Below, one piece after another: positions 32,501 through 45,628 of a stretch of DNA of 64,000 nt. How positions within the stretch are numbered: position 1 is the stretch's first letter; each line of letters opens with the position of its first letter. The translations under genes and the position numbers were made by a program. Below the pieces are notes generated by a model. The model saw nothing but the letters and a program-made list of their open reading frames with translations, searched no databases and had not been told where the DNA came from. This stretch comes from Azadirachta indica (Eukaryota; Streptophyta; Magnoliopsida; Sapindales; Meliaceae): contig CM040447.1 of the NCBI GenBank assembly GCA_022749755.1, positions 4,610,545 through 4,674,544 on the forward strand, in the 5' to 3' direction.

Positions 32501-35500
32501 AAATTTTGGAGAATCGAGATTATTCAATTTGGGAATTAGAAATTGCCTAAGCTGGTAGTTGATGTAAAATAACTTCAGGAATCATGGTTATCTAGGAAAT
32601 CGAGATTTCCTTTCATAGTTATCATCTATCCTCGTTTCACAATATTTAGATATTTATATTCATCTCTGATAAAGTCTACCTTGGATTAAGTTTATTTTAG
32701 TTAAGATTTTGCATTTTTATCTTGTTAATTTGTAAGCCTATAAATAGGCCCATATAAATAGTGCTTATAAACTGTTGAATAATGAAAATGATTCTTCTTC
32801 CCCTATTCTATCTTACTTCTCAACTCTGTTTTCTTATTTTTCAAAGTTATTTTTCTCCCCCTATTCTCCCTTATTTCACCTCTATTTTATAATGCTCACT
32901 CACTTTCTGTTCCTTCTATCTCTCCCCACCTTTCTTCTACTGTCCTACGTCAACAAGTTTTACAGATTTTGAAATTAACCAAATAGAGCTGTTAGGCAAA
33001 CAGTAGTAGCTGTAAAGAGTAGATTTAATCCAAAAATATTTCTTACCTATAGATTATTGCGAACCAACATTAGGAGTGGATATATCAAGTAAGAAAGCAA
33101 ATAAGAGCTGATGTAAAACACTCTCATTTAGTCAATTGCGGCTTCAAAAAGATTAGGGCATCATGTGAAATCCAAAGAACAAAAAGTACATAACAAATAA
33201 TAAATGGAAGACCTCCTTTATCACTATTATGGAGAAACATAAATCGGATAGCATTGTATAATGTGCCTTTTCAGTACTGGTTCATTTAGAAATTCTCTCA
33301 AATGACAAATAAAATATGGTGAAACAAGTAATGCTCAGAATTCAACAAAACAGCTATTGTAAAGTGTACCTTATCTTCAATGGAAGGGCAGTACCTAGGC
33401 CCCTTAGCTTCTACCCATCCACCATAAGTGGGAGTTTCATGCAAGTTGTCTTTAATAAGCTGGTGAGTACTTTTTGTGGTACGTGTCAGATAGCAGCACA
33501 TTTGTTCTCTCTCAATATGAAAATCAGGATCAAAACTAAACCAGCTGACCTGTAAATTATCAAGTCATATTTAAACAAGATCCTTGCAATAACAAATTCA
33601 TTAAAATCTTTCCACTTTAAGGAAAAGCATACAATTTGTTACGTCAAATTATAAGCTTCAAATTTCTATAGAATGGGGCCATTAACTTTACTTCAGTAAG
33701 AGGTAGTACAGCAGTTAACCAAATAAGTAATTTTTAAGGCTGAAGTGGATGTCTAGCTCTCAGAATTTTCTTAAATAGAAATGACACAGTAGTTAGTTTT
33801 AAGGTTTAACATGTAGAGCTACCCACGGATTGGAAGTGATCAAACTAGCACCTTTAAAAATTTTTATGTGAATGTAATGCATGTAACATGCCCTCAATAA
33901 AAATGGCATGAAATGCATGCATTACAATGTCTATAAAGAAAATTGTCGAATATGATCTAAAATCATGAATCATGCAAATTTTAATTTACTCAACCTACAC
34001 ATAAGATAAAATGGAAGGACCTCTTCATCTCCATGCTGGGGTTCCAGTCCTGAAAAATCTACAGTTCGACAATCAACGCGTGCTGGGGTTCCAGTTTTTA
34101 ACCGATCAGTCTCAAATCCAAGGCGTTGCAAGTTCTCAGTCAGTCCGTGGGAAGCTGACTCACCAGCTCTACCAGCAGGCATGGAAGTTCTACCAACCCA
34201 AATTTTACCACTCATAAAAGTGCCAGTAGTGAGGACAACTGAAGGAGCATAGAAGTTCATTCCAAAAAATGTGCAAACACCTTCAACATTGTCATTCTTT
34301 CCAAGTAAGATATCTGTCACCATAGCCTCTCTAATGCAAAGGTTTGCAGTGCTGATGGCAAAATAAATATGAGTTAGCAAAAAGAAAACAACAATACACG
34401 GCTCACCAATGCAGCAATTCACACATAGAGAATGAGATAAATCACTTTGATCTGTGTTGATTTGAAAAACTAAGTACCACAGAAAACATATAACAGTTGA
34501 CAGGAACCTTATTGCTTTAATAAGATAAAATGACATCATGAAAAGTACAAGTGCTACAATAAAGTTTTTAAAGAATTCTTGAACATGAATTGAGAAAAAA
34601 TCAAAAAGTAATATCCTCTAGAAGAAGTTTATTAATTAATATTTCAAACTGTCCAGTGATTTATAAAGAACACATATGTTCATTGATTAAGTGTAAAGAA
34701 ATTATAACGTTATTGTGTATTAGATGCATTATGCATAATAATACAGTGTATGTGAATCACATTATTAACCGTAGGTTATGGAACCCTTGAGCTTTCATGA
34801 TTCTTTTAGCATTAATATCGTCAAACCACCTAATCTTTGGCCCAGCATCAAGCAGCTACCATATTTAAAAATGCATCATCATATAACTATCATATCATTC
34901 AAAGTGTAGAACCTAATTACAGAATTTTTAACACCATTACTGCACAGTTAACAACAGCAGGCTAGCATGGACATTTTTCTCCATCCAGCCTTCCATCATC
35001 TCCATCATCAAAATTTCATATTTCAAATCCTAATTTTCTCAACAATCTCTCAAATATCAACCAATCTTTTCAAAGCTTCAAAATATCAAATACAAAGTGC
35101 ACTCCAAAACCCAAATCTTCATCAAATACCAGAAAATCATCTTAAAACCCTAACTTTAGATGCTAATAGGTAGGTGAATAATAAGAAAAAGAGATTATGA
35201 ATCTTCATCATCTTCCTCCATGGTCTCTTCAACAATTTTCTCAAAACTAAGAGAATTGAAGGCCTTTTCAGGTACATGATTCAAACTGGAATCGAATCTA
35301 ACTTAAGAGATCAAAGATACGAAAATTCATGGAAGGCTCATCTATTACTACAAAATACATCAGCTGTTTTAAGAATTTTCACCATCTAACATAATTTGTC
35401 TAAACACTTATTTATAATTTCTGTGTCATCCAATAATTTGATCATTTTGGGGCAACATCTACGACACACATATACACACACACACACACACATCAACACA

Positions 35501-37670
35501 TCAACACATCACATCTACATAAAGTGGAAGTTCATAGAGGATCAGTATTTTGGCACTCAAGTGACTGAAAAATTATTTCGAGATTTTTTTGTGTTTCTTA
35601 TCTGACATTTTAGTGCCATTGTTGAGTGCCAGTATCCTCTCAATCAATGAGTCTCGAAGAATTTAACTTCTAAGTGAAATTCTCAGAGATCAATATTTTT
35701 TCCTCTCTAAATGGATATGATTGCTTGTGTTCATCAATTTGCTAGATCGCCTGAATTTATAATTCGGAAGCTGCAAACATTCAACTGTGCAATGGTTTAA
35801 CTAGATTCCAGTAACTTGAAAATTATCAGAAAAATGCCAAGCAGCAATAGATGAGTATCATAAATTGAGCAACTTCACGTGATAAACTTTAAAAAAAAAA
35901 AAAAAAATTGCAACCTTGGCTAAGCAAGAAAGTGGATCATAGAGAGAGTAATATGGAAGATGAAGCAAATAACTTGCCTCTCCACTATATTCTTCATTTG
36001 CATAGCATATTCCCTTTTGTCAGTTTGTGCGCGCAATGCCCGAACAGCAGGACCTCTCGAGATGTTGAGAATACGCTTCTGCAAATAGCACCTGAATTAT
36101 AAAGATGAAAATTGTTATTACTCTTGTTATAATACCAAGCAAAACCATACTAGAGGTTCAGTCTGCTTGAAAAAAATTAATGCATTGACTTCAAGAAAAA
36201 TACAAGGGACCACAGCAAGAATTAAGAAAAGAATAACAGAGAGTACTAACAAGTTTGAAATAAACATAAGCTACAACATTAAAATTAAGAATGGTAACCA
36301 GAAAAACCAATGTTGCAAGTAAACTAAAAACAAAAAGGAAAACAAATAAGTAACTAACGAAATTCCGTGTGAGCTAGGTTATGAATGACACAAAACAGCT
36401 ATAACAAAGAATTGTAGCTTTCAATCTAAGGGCCAACACAATATAAGAACAGATGAATCTCCTTCCCAATATTTGCAATTGTCGTCATTGATAGCTTGAT
36501 GAACATGTTAGATACATTTTTCACTTGTTCTGAGTTTCAATCATCTGATGTTAAATATATTCTTCTTATAGAATGCAGTATTTGGGATTTCAGATTAAGA
36601 AAAAAGGATTTTTAGAAGGGATAGTGATAGAAATATTCAATATTGTTCAAGTACCCCTGCCCCTTTGCTGCATATGAAAATCATCGGAAAACAGACAACT
36701 TCTCTAAGCAAATATGGAAGATTTCTCGATATTACCTATCAGCAACCTTCCCAATTTCACCACCAAGTGCATCAACTTCATGTACTAGTTGTGATTTTGC
36801 AGGTCCACCCACAGCTGGATTGCATGGCTGCACATAACTTTTTTCAGTGCGAACATCTACAACTTTGAACAACCAGAGCTACCACAGCTATGATAGCAAC
36901 AGACCGACAAACTATCAAATTTATTCATTTACTTATTTTTCCATTCGCAGGCACATAATAACATAAATTTTCATCAAAAAAGAAAAAAAATCATATCACG
37001 ATTCTGGGAGGTCTTCCTCGGTTACCAAACCAGTAAGATTGCCCCGCTTGTGATTTCTAATTGCTATGTGTCTCACGCTGCACTGAAGTTTCTGATGAAA
37101 ATTTATTATTTAAGGCTCTATAAAAATGATATTTCAAGCTGCAAATGCGACATAACAAGTTACAGAAACAGTGTTACTCTGCTAACCACGTCACGTTTTC
37201 AACATTATTATAATGTTGTTTACAGACAAGTGAAACATAGGACATATACCTGCCACGCAATTCGATCAATATTCAGAGTGAGAAGAAGAGTTTTTGCCCC
37301 TAAACGAGCAGAAGCAAGGGCGGCTTCACACCCTGCATGCCCTCCTCCAACCACGATTACATCAAATCTCTCATCACTACTCCACTCTGCAAAACACAAG
37401 TCAATAAACAAACAATTCAACAACATCCAGAACCTGTTCGATAAAATGCCTCAACGAAAACACAGAGTACCCACCTGCAGAGCAGGTAGCAGCGGCTGAG
37501 GATACGACAGAGAAGCAGCGGGAGAAGTTGGAGGTGCGGAGAAGATTGCGTTGGAAGGGAAGCACACGGATTGGTCTCGCACAAACCCATTTGACGTGTT
37601 TAGAAAGGAGTGGCGCAAAAAGATGGCGGGTAAGACCAGAGAGATTGAGATTGAGACTGTGGGTTGCCAT
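28522..37670 (-). CDS. gidA: MnmG/GidA: organellar tRNA U34 carboxymethylaminomethyl-modifying enzyme
   Basis: FAD enzyme that acts with the GTPase MnmE to modify uridine 34 of organellar tRNAs. I joined 13 exons on the minus strand: 37670-37475, 37386-37250, 36827-36736, 36091-35978, 34351-34021, 33549-33370, 31813-31733, 31236-31018, 30869-30727, 30003-29837, 29457-29240, 29068-28976, 28716-28522. Phases agree throughout and give 721 codons plus TGA, the expected length for plant homologues. The first 65 residues, rich in Ser, Arg and Leu, look like a plastid or mitochondrial transit peptide. Residues 79-86 are the FAD motif GGGHAGCE, and 112-119 are PCNPAVGG. GidA signature 1 [11 protein letters not shown] is at 340-350 and signature 2 [17 protein letters not shown] ends at about 451. 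The C-terminal MnmE-binding region is intact. Intron 4 has a GC donor; exon 5 ends at an unusual GAG/GTCCTT donor, chosen for phase. Probably functional. Confidence 0.95.
29515..29580. repeat. (CT)n(TA)n microsatellite in MnmG intron 10
   Basis: A CT run (about 29515-29548) passes into a TA run (about 29549-29580), within the intron between exons 10 and 11. Confidence 0.95.
32560..33002 (+). mobile_element. Solo LTR in MnmG intron 6, with 5-bp target duplication
   Basis: A 443-bp segment starts TGATGTAAAATAAC and ends GGCAAACA, and is flanked on both sides by GTAGT (32555-32559 and 33003-33007). Inside are LTR features: CCTATAAATAGGCCC (TATA-box region, about 32737-32751) followed by AATAATGAAAATG and a pyrimidine-rich tract. 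TG...CA termini with a perfect 5-bp duplication fit a solo LTR left by recombination. It is inserted antisense to the host gene and does not touch an exon. Confidence 0.75.
34352..35977 (-). other. MnmG intron 4: non-canonical GC-AG intron
   Basis: The donor on the minus strand reads GGAGAG/GCAAGTT (GC at 35977-35976) and the acceptor reads GCCATCAG/CACTG (exon 5 starts at 34351). Joining AG and C makes the Ser codon of [15 protein letters not shown] in the frame of both exons. A GT four bases further on would shift the frame. AG/GCAAGT is the strong consensus for GC donors. The 1.6-kb intron also holds an (AC)n run near 35462-35490. Confidence 0.85.
35462..35490. repeat. (CA)n microsatellite in MnmG intron 4
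   Basis: An ACACAC run, preceded by CACACATATACAC and followed by two ATCAACAC copies. Confidence 0.9.
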
Positions 37671-40600
37671 GAATTTTGTTTGAGAGCTGAATTATGCAGT
37701 CATCGAGTGAAAGAGTATAAGAAAGAGGGAAATACAGTTGAAACTGAAGCAAGGGAGGATGTGTTCTGTAACTTGTGGCTACAATTATGGCTGCTTACAT
37801 GATACTGGGTTAGAAATAACGGTATCTATAACAGAATTAAGGTCAAATCAACGGTTTACAATAATTGTAGTAGACGAAACATTAAAAAGGGTTTTAAAAG
37901 AAAAAGCTAATTTCCCATTAATTAATTAATTAATGATTACGTCTATTGCACTCTATAATTTAATTAAAAAATTTTATTACAAAAATATCCTACTTATAAT
38001 TTAGGCATTTTAGCTTAAATTAAATAACCTAGTATTATCATTTACACCCATTTAATATATCCATTGATTTATAGTTTGTTATAACATACTAAATTTATAA
38101 ATATCATATAATTTTAAATCTTAAGATCCATGCTACTTAGCTCGGTTGGATGATAATGAGCATTCACCTATTTAACAATATGGTATGTTGTTTAGTTTAT
38201 TTTAAAAATATAATCAAATTCGTTTAAAATCGTCATGACATATAACATGTTTCTTACACATTAAAATGTGATGAATTTGAAAGAATTGAAATGTCTTAAT
38301 GATTCTTCCACGTGACCCTCTTAAACAATGCGTCATAGTTGATTGAGATTTTATTAAATCATAATTCACGTCAAAAGTCACATTTCTATTGAGATGAGAT
38401 TTCCTTTGTAGACCATTTTACTCCTGTTAACATTGGAATTTGCCTTTCCACCAGGGTGAATTTTTTCCTTAGCATCTCAACTCTTTCACATGGAGTATCC
38501 TTTAAACAAACTATATGGGTAGTCCTCCTCATTACTCCCATAGACTTTCATTTATGTTGACTGTTCTAAAACTTATGTGAATTGTTCTCCTCAATACTCT
38601 CTCGTGGTATCTTTTATACATAGATCCATTTGACCTAGTCATAGTACCCCAAGTAATTCACTGTTGGTCTTCCTAAATTCTACTCCACTACACAAATTCT
38701 ACGTAAACTAAGAGGAGTACTCAGCCACTTGTCTAATACTTCAAGACTCCAAAATTTTTTTTGAAAAAAATTACTCGGAAGCGCTTTTAAAATTTTCTCA
38801 AAAAAAATATGTTGACAATAAATTTTATCACCTAATATAAACTGCTAAATTTTTAGGTTGTAAGAAAATTGTCCCTTTTTCTTTCCCTCTAAATTTTTAT
38901 AGGGTTTATATAAGCTTTTGGAATTCTAATACTAATAAATTTCTGAATGATGGGTTGAATTTATTCAGACCTAATTGAGCCTGTTTAAGTTGTTAGGATT
39001 TTTTATTAAATTGGGTCCCTAGCTGAAAACGAATTTCAACTTGTGGGCTGATCTTTAAGGCATCAACCTTGTACTTCTCATTTTTAATCCTTAGTGTGCG
39101 CGTAATCTACTCCATATGGACTTGGAATAGTGTAGATTCCTCGAATTGTCAGAAAATAGGGAAGTGGGGGCTAACAAAACACATTTTCAGAGAATGTGTC
39201 TTCAAAATTGATTACAATTTTTGTTTTTCAAAATAATTACTTTATTTATTGTTAAAAAAATATCATATACGTTCTTATTATTTTATATTTTAAAAAATTA
39301 TTTTTAATTAAACACTATTTAATACATTTTGTTAATCTTAAAAATATCATTGTCAAAATATTATTTTTATAATTTTCAAAACCACCACATTGGAAAACAT
39401 TACCTAATTCACTCCTAAGGTTTTTATTTGTAAATTATAGGGTTAGAAATGAAGATGAATAAATATGTTTTTTGATCCCTTGAATGGTAAAATAACATTT
39501 TTTTTTTCTTAAAATAAAATAAGGGTTGTAAAACTATTAATTTAAAAAATAAATGTTTATCTATTTGGATGGAGGGAAAGATGAGAGAGTGATTCGGGAA
39601 AGTAATGGCCAATGCTGTGAATTTCGAAATTATCTGCTTTTGCTGTGATCGATAAATAATCAATTTAGTTTTTGATAAATTTTATTTATTATAATGTTTT
39701 GAATTTCAAAAATAATTTTGTATATTTGGTAAATTTATTGTTAAAAATATTGTATTAATACAAATAATTAAAATATACATAATAGATAATAATGAATAAA
39801 AATTATTTTAAATATTTAAGGATCATACTTTAAGTAGGCAACGACGCTACTCTTATTTATAGTTTTGATAAAATAATAATAAGTAAATTATATAGTGTAA
39901 TATAATATAATATAATATATACTTATTTAAAATAATTTATAAAAAAATATAAATGAAAAGTTAAAAAAAAGAAATAAAAAATTGGTTTTATCAATTTTAT
40001 TTCTCAATTAAAGTTAAAATTTAAAAATTATTTATAAGTTAATTTTGGTTTTTTGTGATTTTAAATGAATATATTTGATATTATATTTATAAATAAAATT
40101 ATTTTTTACAATCAGAATTTAAAAAGAACTCTTCTCCTACTTCTTAAAATATGTATAAAATGATATGATTTTATCAAAAGTGATTATGAAAAAAATTTTT
40201 CAAACTACCTAAAATGAGTTCTCTTACCACAACAATCCCAAACGGGTTTTAAATGAGAGATAATTATTTTTTTTTTCTAGTTTATGATCCCACTGCATCT
40301 GATATTACTATTGCTATAAATATAATTGATACCAAACTTTTGCCAAAAACAATACAATATGAGGTTGTTTATTTATTAATCTCAATATTTAGTCTACTAA
40401 ATTTGTCTATTTTAAAGTTTATTTGTTTTTTAACATGATAATTTTAATAATTTTTGTTATCAAGTAAAAAGTCAAATTTTTTTATTTTTTCGCATTAGCT
40501 GAGAATTGAGATATGTCAAGGAGAATTTTAACGAAAATCAGGGGATTTTCAGATATTAAGCCAAAAACTAAAGAGTACTCCGCATAATTCTCTTAAAATT

Positions 40601-41446
40601 ATTCTATAAAATAATTCTATAATATTAATATAGCTCTCTAATTCTTTTAATTAAATATTTTTAGTCATCTTGTGTGAGGTTTGAACTCATATTACGAAGC
40701 TAATTAAAATTGTGGCAACCTATAGTACACTTGGTATAATTTTTAAAACAGAATTTTTTAAAATAAAATTTTACTAGTAAAATTTTTATAAGTATAATTT
40801 TTAATAAAAATTTATTAATTATTTAATTATTATAAATAATTTTTTAAAAAAATTAAGTAATTATTTTAATGAATAAAATTTTAAAGTTATTGCAACAAAA
40901 CTAACATTAAATATTTAAAACAAATAAAAGTATTTTAGATATTTTAACTTTAAAATAACTCAAAAAACTCTACAATAAAAATTTAAATTTTAAACAGACT
41001 TACAGTAGAAGAAAAAAATGTCTTTTTTTAACTACAAAAATTCTTGAACAATGCTGATTCAATGATACTAAAAAATTTTGGAAAAGACTTTTAACATTAA
41101 AAAAAATTTTTTTGTCAATAGAAAAAGAAAAGTTACGTACTTAGTTATGTTTTTCAAATTTTCTTTATATTTTACTATATTATCTTTCAAAATTAAATAA
41201 ATTGAATATGCATTAGAACGTTCGAGAGAAATATAAAGAAACATTTGGAGGTTTAGCTATACAATTCAATCACGGCATCATGATCATCATAATCTTAATC
41301 ACCAATTAAATAAACCGAAAAATATTATAAAATAACGAATCCAAAAAGTCTTACTTCCATTGAGGGCCCTGCAATTTCATCATCATTTCTCCATAAACCA
41401 AACCAATTAGCAAACCAAGATAAAAGAAGAGAGACAATTAATATTA
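37671..41446. other. Intergenic DNA between divergent MnmG and methyltransferase 1
   Basis: About 3.8 kb without a recognised gene. Bases 37671-37900 are the likely 5' UTR and promoter of MnmG (minus). Bases 39180-39420 match a dispersed repeat also found at 54950-55490. A patch at 38136-38160 (TTAGCTCGGTTGGATGATAA) resembles a tRNA-type pol III box A but no box B or cloverleaf follows. TATTATAAAATA near 41325 is a candidate TATA region for the plus-strand methyltransferase, about 120 bases before its ATG. Confidence 0.5.
39180..39420 (+). repeat. Dispersed repeat family C, copy 1
   Basis: Words AATATCATATACGTTCTTAT, TTTTAAAAAATTATTTTTAA, AACACTATTTAATACATTTT and ATTTTTATAATTTTCAAAAC recur in the same order at 55225-55380. 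Probably a MITE; ends not resolved. Confidence 0.45.
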
Positions 41447-44400
41447 ATGGCCGGAGTGTTCGAGAAGCAAGCGAAATTGTACGTGGATGGAAGGCCAAAT
41501 TATCCGAAAGAATGGTATTCGATGTTGGCTTCTCGCACTACTCACCACTCTTTGGCTTGGGATGTTGGCACTGGCAACGGCCAAGCTGCTCTTGGTGTTA
41601 GTTCCCCACCCCTCTCTCTCTCTCTAATTCTTCTTCTTTCTTTTTCTTTTTTTCCCTTTCTTTCTTTCTTTCTTTCTTTCTTTTTGAGTTGATCTTTTAA
41701 TGAAAACATACACCTGTTTAATTCTTTTTTTTTTTTTTTGGATTTGTTGGTGGTGTATCTTTTTAAAGGATTTGGATTCAGTTCTAATATTTTATATTCT
41801 CGACTTTTAAAATTTTATAAACACTTCTTATAATTTAAATAAAAAACTAAGATTTTATTTTTAAAAGTTTTATTAATTAACTATCACAATTTTTTGTATT
41901 AAAAGATAAAAAAATTTTAAATTTAATTTGTAAACTTTTAAAAAACTATCTCAACCTTTTATTTTAAATTATGCTTCATGTTTAATGACTGCTTGAAAGT
42001 TTAAGATACAAAAGAGCATATCCAAATCCCTTTCAAATATAATAGTAAGATTAAGACGGTTAAAAAACTATTAGAAAAAATTTTTGTTGAAATAAAAAAA
42101 TATATTTTCAAATATTATAGTAGTATGAAAAAAATCGTGTTCTTTGAAATGAATTAAAAATAAAATTATTTAAAGTATTAAAAGAAATGTAATATAATCA
42201 AAATAATCGTTTGAAAGACCGAAACAATTTTTTTTATTATTAAGAAAATGCTTTTCCTAAACTTGACTAAAATAATAAGTTAGGATATAATAAGTTCAAT
42301 TTTAATAGTTGTGTCCTGGACAATAAAATAAATAGGTATATAAATTTAAAACAAGTTATAGACTAATTTATTAAATTTATCAAAATATATTTTGACTTAT
42401 GGTATCAGAAAAATTTAAGAAAGAAAATATTATTAGCACTTTTTAGAATAATTTTAATGTCAGCTGTTTAAAATTTTTTTATTTAATAAGAAATAAAATA
42501 TAAATCATTTTGGTGTGTCTTAATTTGCTATTATATGTAAACTTATTTCAGAGAATGAGTAAATAACATCATTCATTTATATTTTTAAAATTAAAAATAC
42601 ATCTAGCAACCTTTCTGTAAAACATGATCTAAAAATGAAAATGTTTGACAGTTAGTTTGAAAGTACATGTTGTTGGATCAAATTACCCATGTTTGGATAA
42701 AAATGATGATTGAAAATTGACGGGTAATAAAGTAAATTCATGTGTCTTACATCTTTTTTTAAGAGAAGAAAAATCGATTCTATATCCATTTTCAAGTTTC
42801 AACTAATCCATGTTCTCCTTTTGAAAACCGACACAATTTTTTTTTTTAAGTAATTTGATTCATTAAAAAAGAAAACCAAAAAAGTGTTAATAAATAAAAT
42901 TGACTTTGCCTTATTTAAACACTTGAATTCTATGAAAATTAATGTTGATTATGCAGGTTAATTATGCAATTAGTTTAAGGTTTTGTCTAATATATAGTCT
43001 GGTGTTTTGATTGTGATTTGAAAGTTTAAAAAGCATTAATATTAAAAACAGTTATTTGGTAAGAGCTTGAATTCTCTCCTTATCTAACATTTTTTAACCT
43101 TTAAAAGAGATAACATATAGAAATTTAAGACTGCCTAAGATTAAGATTTAATTTAGTAAATACTCATTTTTATTTAATTACTAATATATATCACTTATTC
43201 ACACACTTTTATTAACCGTTAATAATTTTATTTCACCTAATTATGACTTAAAAGGTTACAATATAATAATACTAAACTGAACTTAATCTTTCATCTTTAA
43301 TTCTATTTTTTTTTATTGTAATCTTAAAGTGTTTGGTAACATTAATTTTTTAATAGATTAGTTTACTTTTTTTTTTAACATTTATTGTCAGTTTAGATTA
43401 GTTATTTTATTAGTTAAAAGATTTTTTTTTATTATGTTAAAAACTCTTTTAATTTTTTTAGTATCATTTGAGTAGAATTGACGGCTGGATTTTCGAAAAT
43501 TCAAAAAAATCATTTTTATTTTATTTAAACTTTTAACGATAATTTTTTTTATAGTATAAAAATAACCTTATTTTGTTTTAAAGATTGTACGTTATTTCTT
43601 GATAATATATTCTTAAAATTTTATTTATTAAAATAATAATACAATTTTTTGTAAAAATTATTTGTAGTAACCAAATAGTTAATACACTTTTATTAAAAAA
43701 TTTTCTTTCTAAAAATTTTACCCCAAAAAAATTTAATTTAAAATATTTTATTTGAAAAGTTTTACTCAACCAACCCTTTACGTTTTCATCTTAAAGCTGA
43801 AAGCCATCTTACCTTAATACAAAAATAAGCCCAAGAATTATTTGTAATATTATATCAGGACTTCTACTTTTGTACATGATGGTCTATACAATGTATCCTT
43901 TACAGGTTGCTGAGCATTACGAGCAAGTGATCGCAACAGATGTGAGCAAAGAACAGCTGAAACGCGCAATCCCACACCCCCGTATTCGTTACCTTCACAC
44001 TTCCTCCTCCCTCTCGGAAGATGAATTAGTTTCCCTGCTCGGTGGTGAAAATGCAGTTGATCTAATTACAGTAGCCCAAGCCGTTCACTGGTTTGATCTT
44101 CCCAAATTCTACGCCATCGTTACACGAGTTCTACGCAAACCAGGAGGCTTGCTAGCTGTATGGTGCTACAAAGATTTCATCATTAGCCCAACATTCGATC
44201 CCTTAATGCAGAAGTTCTTTGACGCAACACTTCCTTATTGGAAACCAGAAGTTCAGTACGTACTTCACCATTACAGAGACCTTCCATTTCCATTTCAAAG
44301 TGTTGGGTTAGGATTAGAAGGGCAGCCATTGGAGCTGAAGATGCCGAAAGAGTTGTCGTTAGAAGGGTTTCTGAGAATGTTGAGATCATGGTCAGCTGTG

Positions 44401-44538
44401 AATATAGCAAAGGAACAAGGTGTTGATTTGTTGTCTGAGAAAGTGGTTAAGGAATTTGAGCATGTTTGGGGTGGATCTACATTAATCAGAACTGTTATTT
44501 ATAAGGCTTTTATGCTTGCAGGAAAAGTTAAGTTGTAG
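41447..44538 (+). CDS. SAM-dependent class I methyltransferase (Methyltransf_11 type), copy 1
   Basis: Two exons, 41447-41596 and 43906-44538, joined at GGT/GTTAGT...TTTACAG/GTT, give 260 codons plus TAG, the usual length of this plant family. The SAM-binding motif I is WDVGTGNGQAA (residues 38-48), cut just downstream by the 2.3-kb intron at residue 50/51. Next come VIATDVS with acidic Asp62, DLITVAQAVHWFDLPKFY (motif around the active site) and LRKPGGLLAVW. The C-terminal third contains LRSWSAVN and the tail AFMLAGKVKL. Relatives include plant proteins annotated as putative methyltransferases similar to Dictyostelium DDB_G0268948 and embryo-abundant-like proteins; the substrate is unknown. 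There is no transit peptide, so it is probably cytosolic. The start is the first ATG, in MAGVFEKQAKLYV. A diverged, broken duplicate lies 3 kb downstream. The intron begins with a pyrimidine-rich tract and a (TTTC)n run at 41660-41684. Confidence 0.93.
41640..41684. repeat. (TTTC)n microsatellite in methyltransferase intron
   Basis: A CTTT tetranucleotide run shortly after exon 1 of methyltransferase 1. Confidence 0.9.
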
Positions 44539-45074
44539 TACCATTGACGTTCGTGGGATTAGTTTGCTTATAATAACTCAGCGTTCAAGCCTAAATAATA
44601 ATGATGCTGAAATAGTTGCTTTGCTTTAATTATGTCTCGGAGAGTGATATTACAAAATTAACATTTCAAAATGATATAGTGCTTGATGTGTTACTTAGTG
44701 ATATGTGATATCAATCTATGTATTTCATGTATATATTTTTTTCACATAATTTTTTATATTAACGGTAAACTGTTGGATTTAATTACGTCTAACAAGTTAA
44801 TATTACATCTAATATATAAAATAAATATAAATGCATTAATTATATTGTTAGATATAATCTCATCTATTAATTATGTTTAAATCTAATAACTTACAATTTA
44901 TATAAAAAATTGTGTGAAAAAAGGAGACCATTAATACTGCTTACATATATATATATATAGTGTTTGATTTTGTTATGTTACATATATTTATCACTTATTG
45001 ATGGCATGCATGGTCAAACAATTAAATTATGAGTGGTGTTATAATTTTGTTTTGGCTAACTTTTTTTTTTTTTT
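44539..45074. other. 3' flank of methyltransferase 1, no further gene
   Basis: Likely 3' UTR up to about 44650 (AATAATAATGAT region), then AT-rich DNA with a (TA)n run at 44946-44960. Confidence 0.5.
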
Positions 45075-45628
45075 TAAGAAATGGTAATGGGACGGAGTGA
45101 AGGTGGAGAGACCTGTCCTATTTCCCGCTTAGTTTTAATTTTGATCCCTCTTCTCTATTTCATTTTCCAATAAAATTTAATAGAATGAAGATAGAAAATC
45201 ATTATATGGAGAATAAATTTTTCATTTTCACTTATTTTCTCTATTTTTGTATTATTTACATCAAATATTAAATAAAAATATCATTAATTTATTATTATAT
45301 TATTTATATGTAATAATCATATTAAAAATATAATTTAACTACTTAATAGAATTAAAAAAATTACAAATTATAACATTTTTTAATTAAATATTGTTTGCAT
45401 ATACATATTTTTATTTTAAAAATAATATATTATAATATTTAATTATATATATATACGAGGAATAGAATGGGGATAAGGTGGGGAGTATTAAAGTTTTCCA
45501 CCCATTAAACAATATAAAGATTAATCTCCCCTCATTTCTTACCCTATTTCTCATTATATTATTTCAATTTATCTGTTTGGAGCGGGTTTCTATGGGGCTT
45601 CAAACCCATGAAGATTTTGCTATCCTAA
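45075..45628 (+). mobile_element. hAT-like non-autonomous element, family E copy 1
   Basis: The left end reads GAAATGGTAATGGGACGG. The right end, on the minus strand, reads AGGATAGCAAAATCTTCATG. Both have GGG/CCC-rich subterminal words (GGAGAGACCTGTCC; GGTGGGGAGTATTAAAG) around an AT-rich core, the look of small plant hAT elements. A related inverted copy lies at about 54400-54770. No coding frame is present and no clean 8-bp duplication could be placed. Confidence 0.5.

Noticed and set aside
33970..34539. 189-codon minus-strand frame as a separate gene
   Set aside because: It contains MnmG exon 5 flanked by intron translation; the coding part ends at the splice sites.
38126..38200. tRNA-like patch with a box A resemblance (TTAGCTCGGTTGGATGAT)
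   Set aside because: No box B, no acceptor-stem complement and no cloverleaf could be built downstream.
44183..44410. Minus-strand 75-codon frame opposite methyltransferase 1
   Set aside because: Antisense shadow of exon 2; it has no features of its own.
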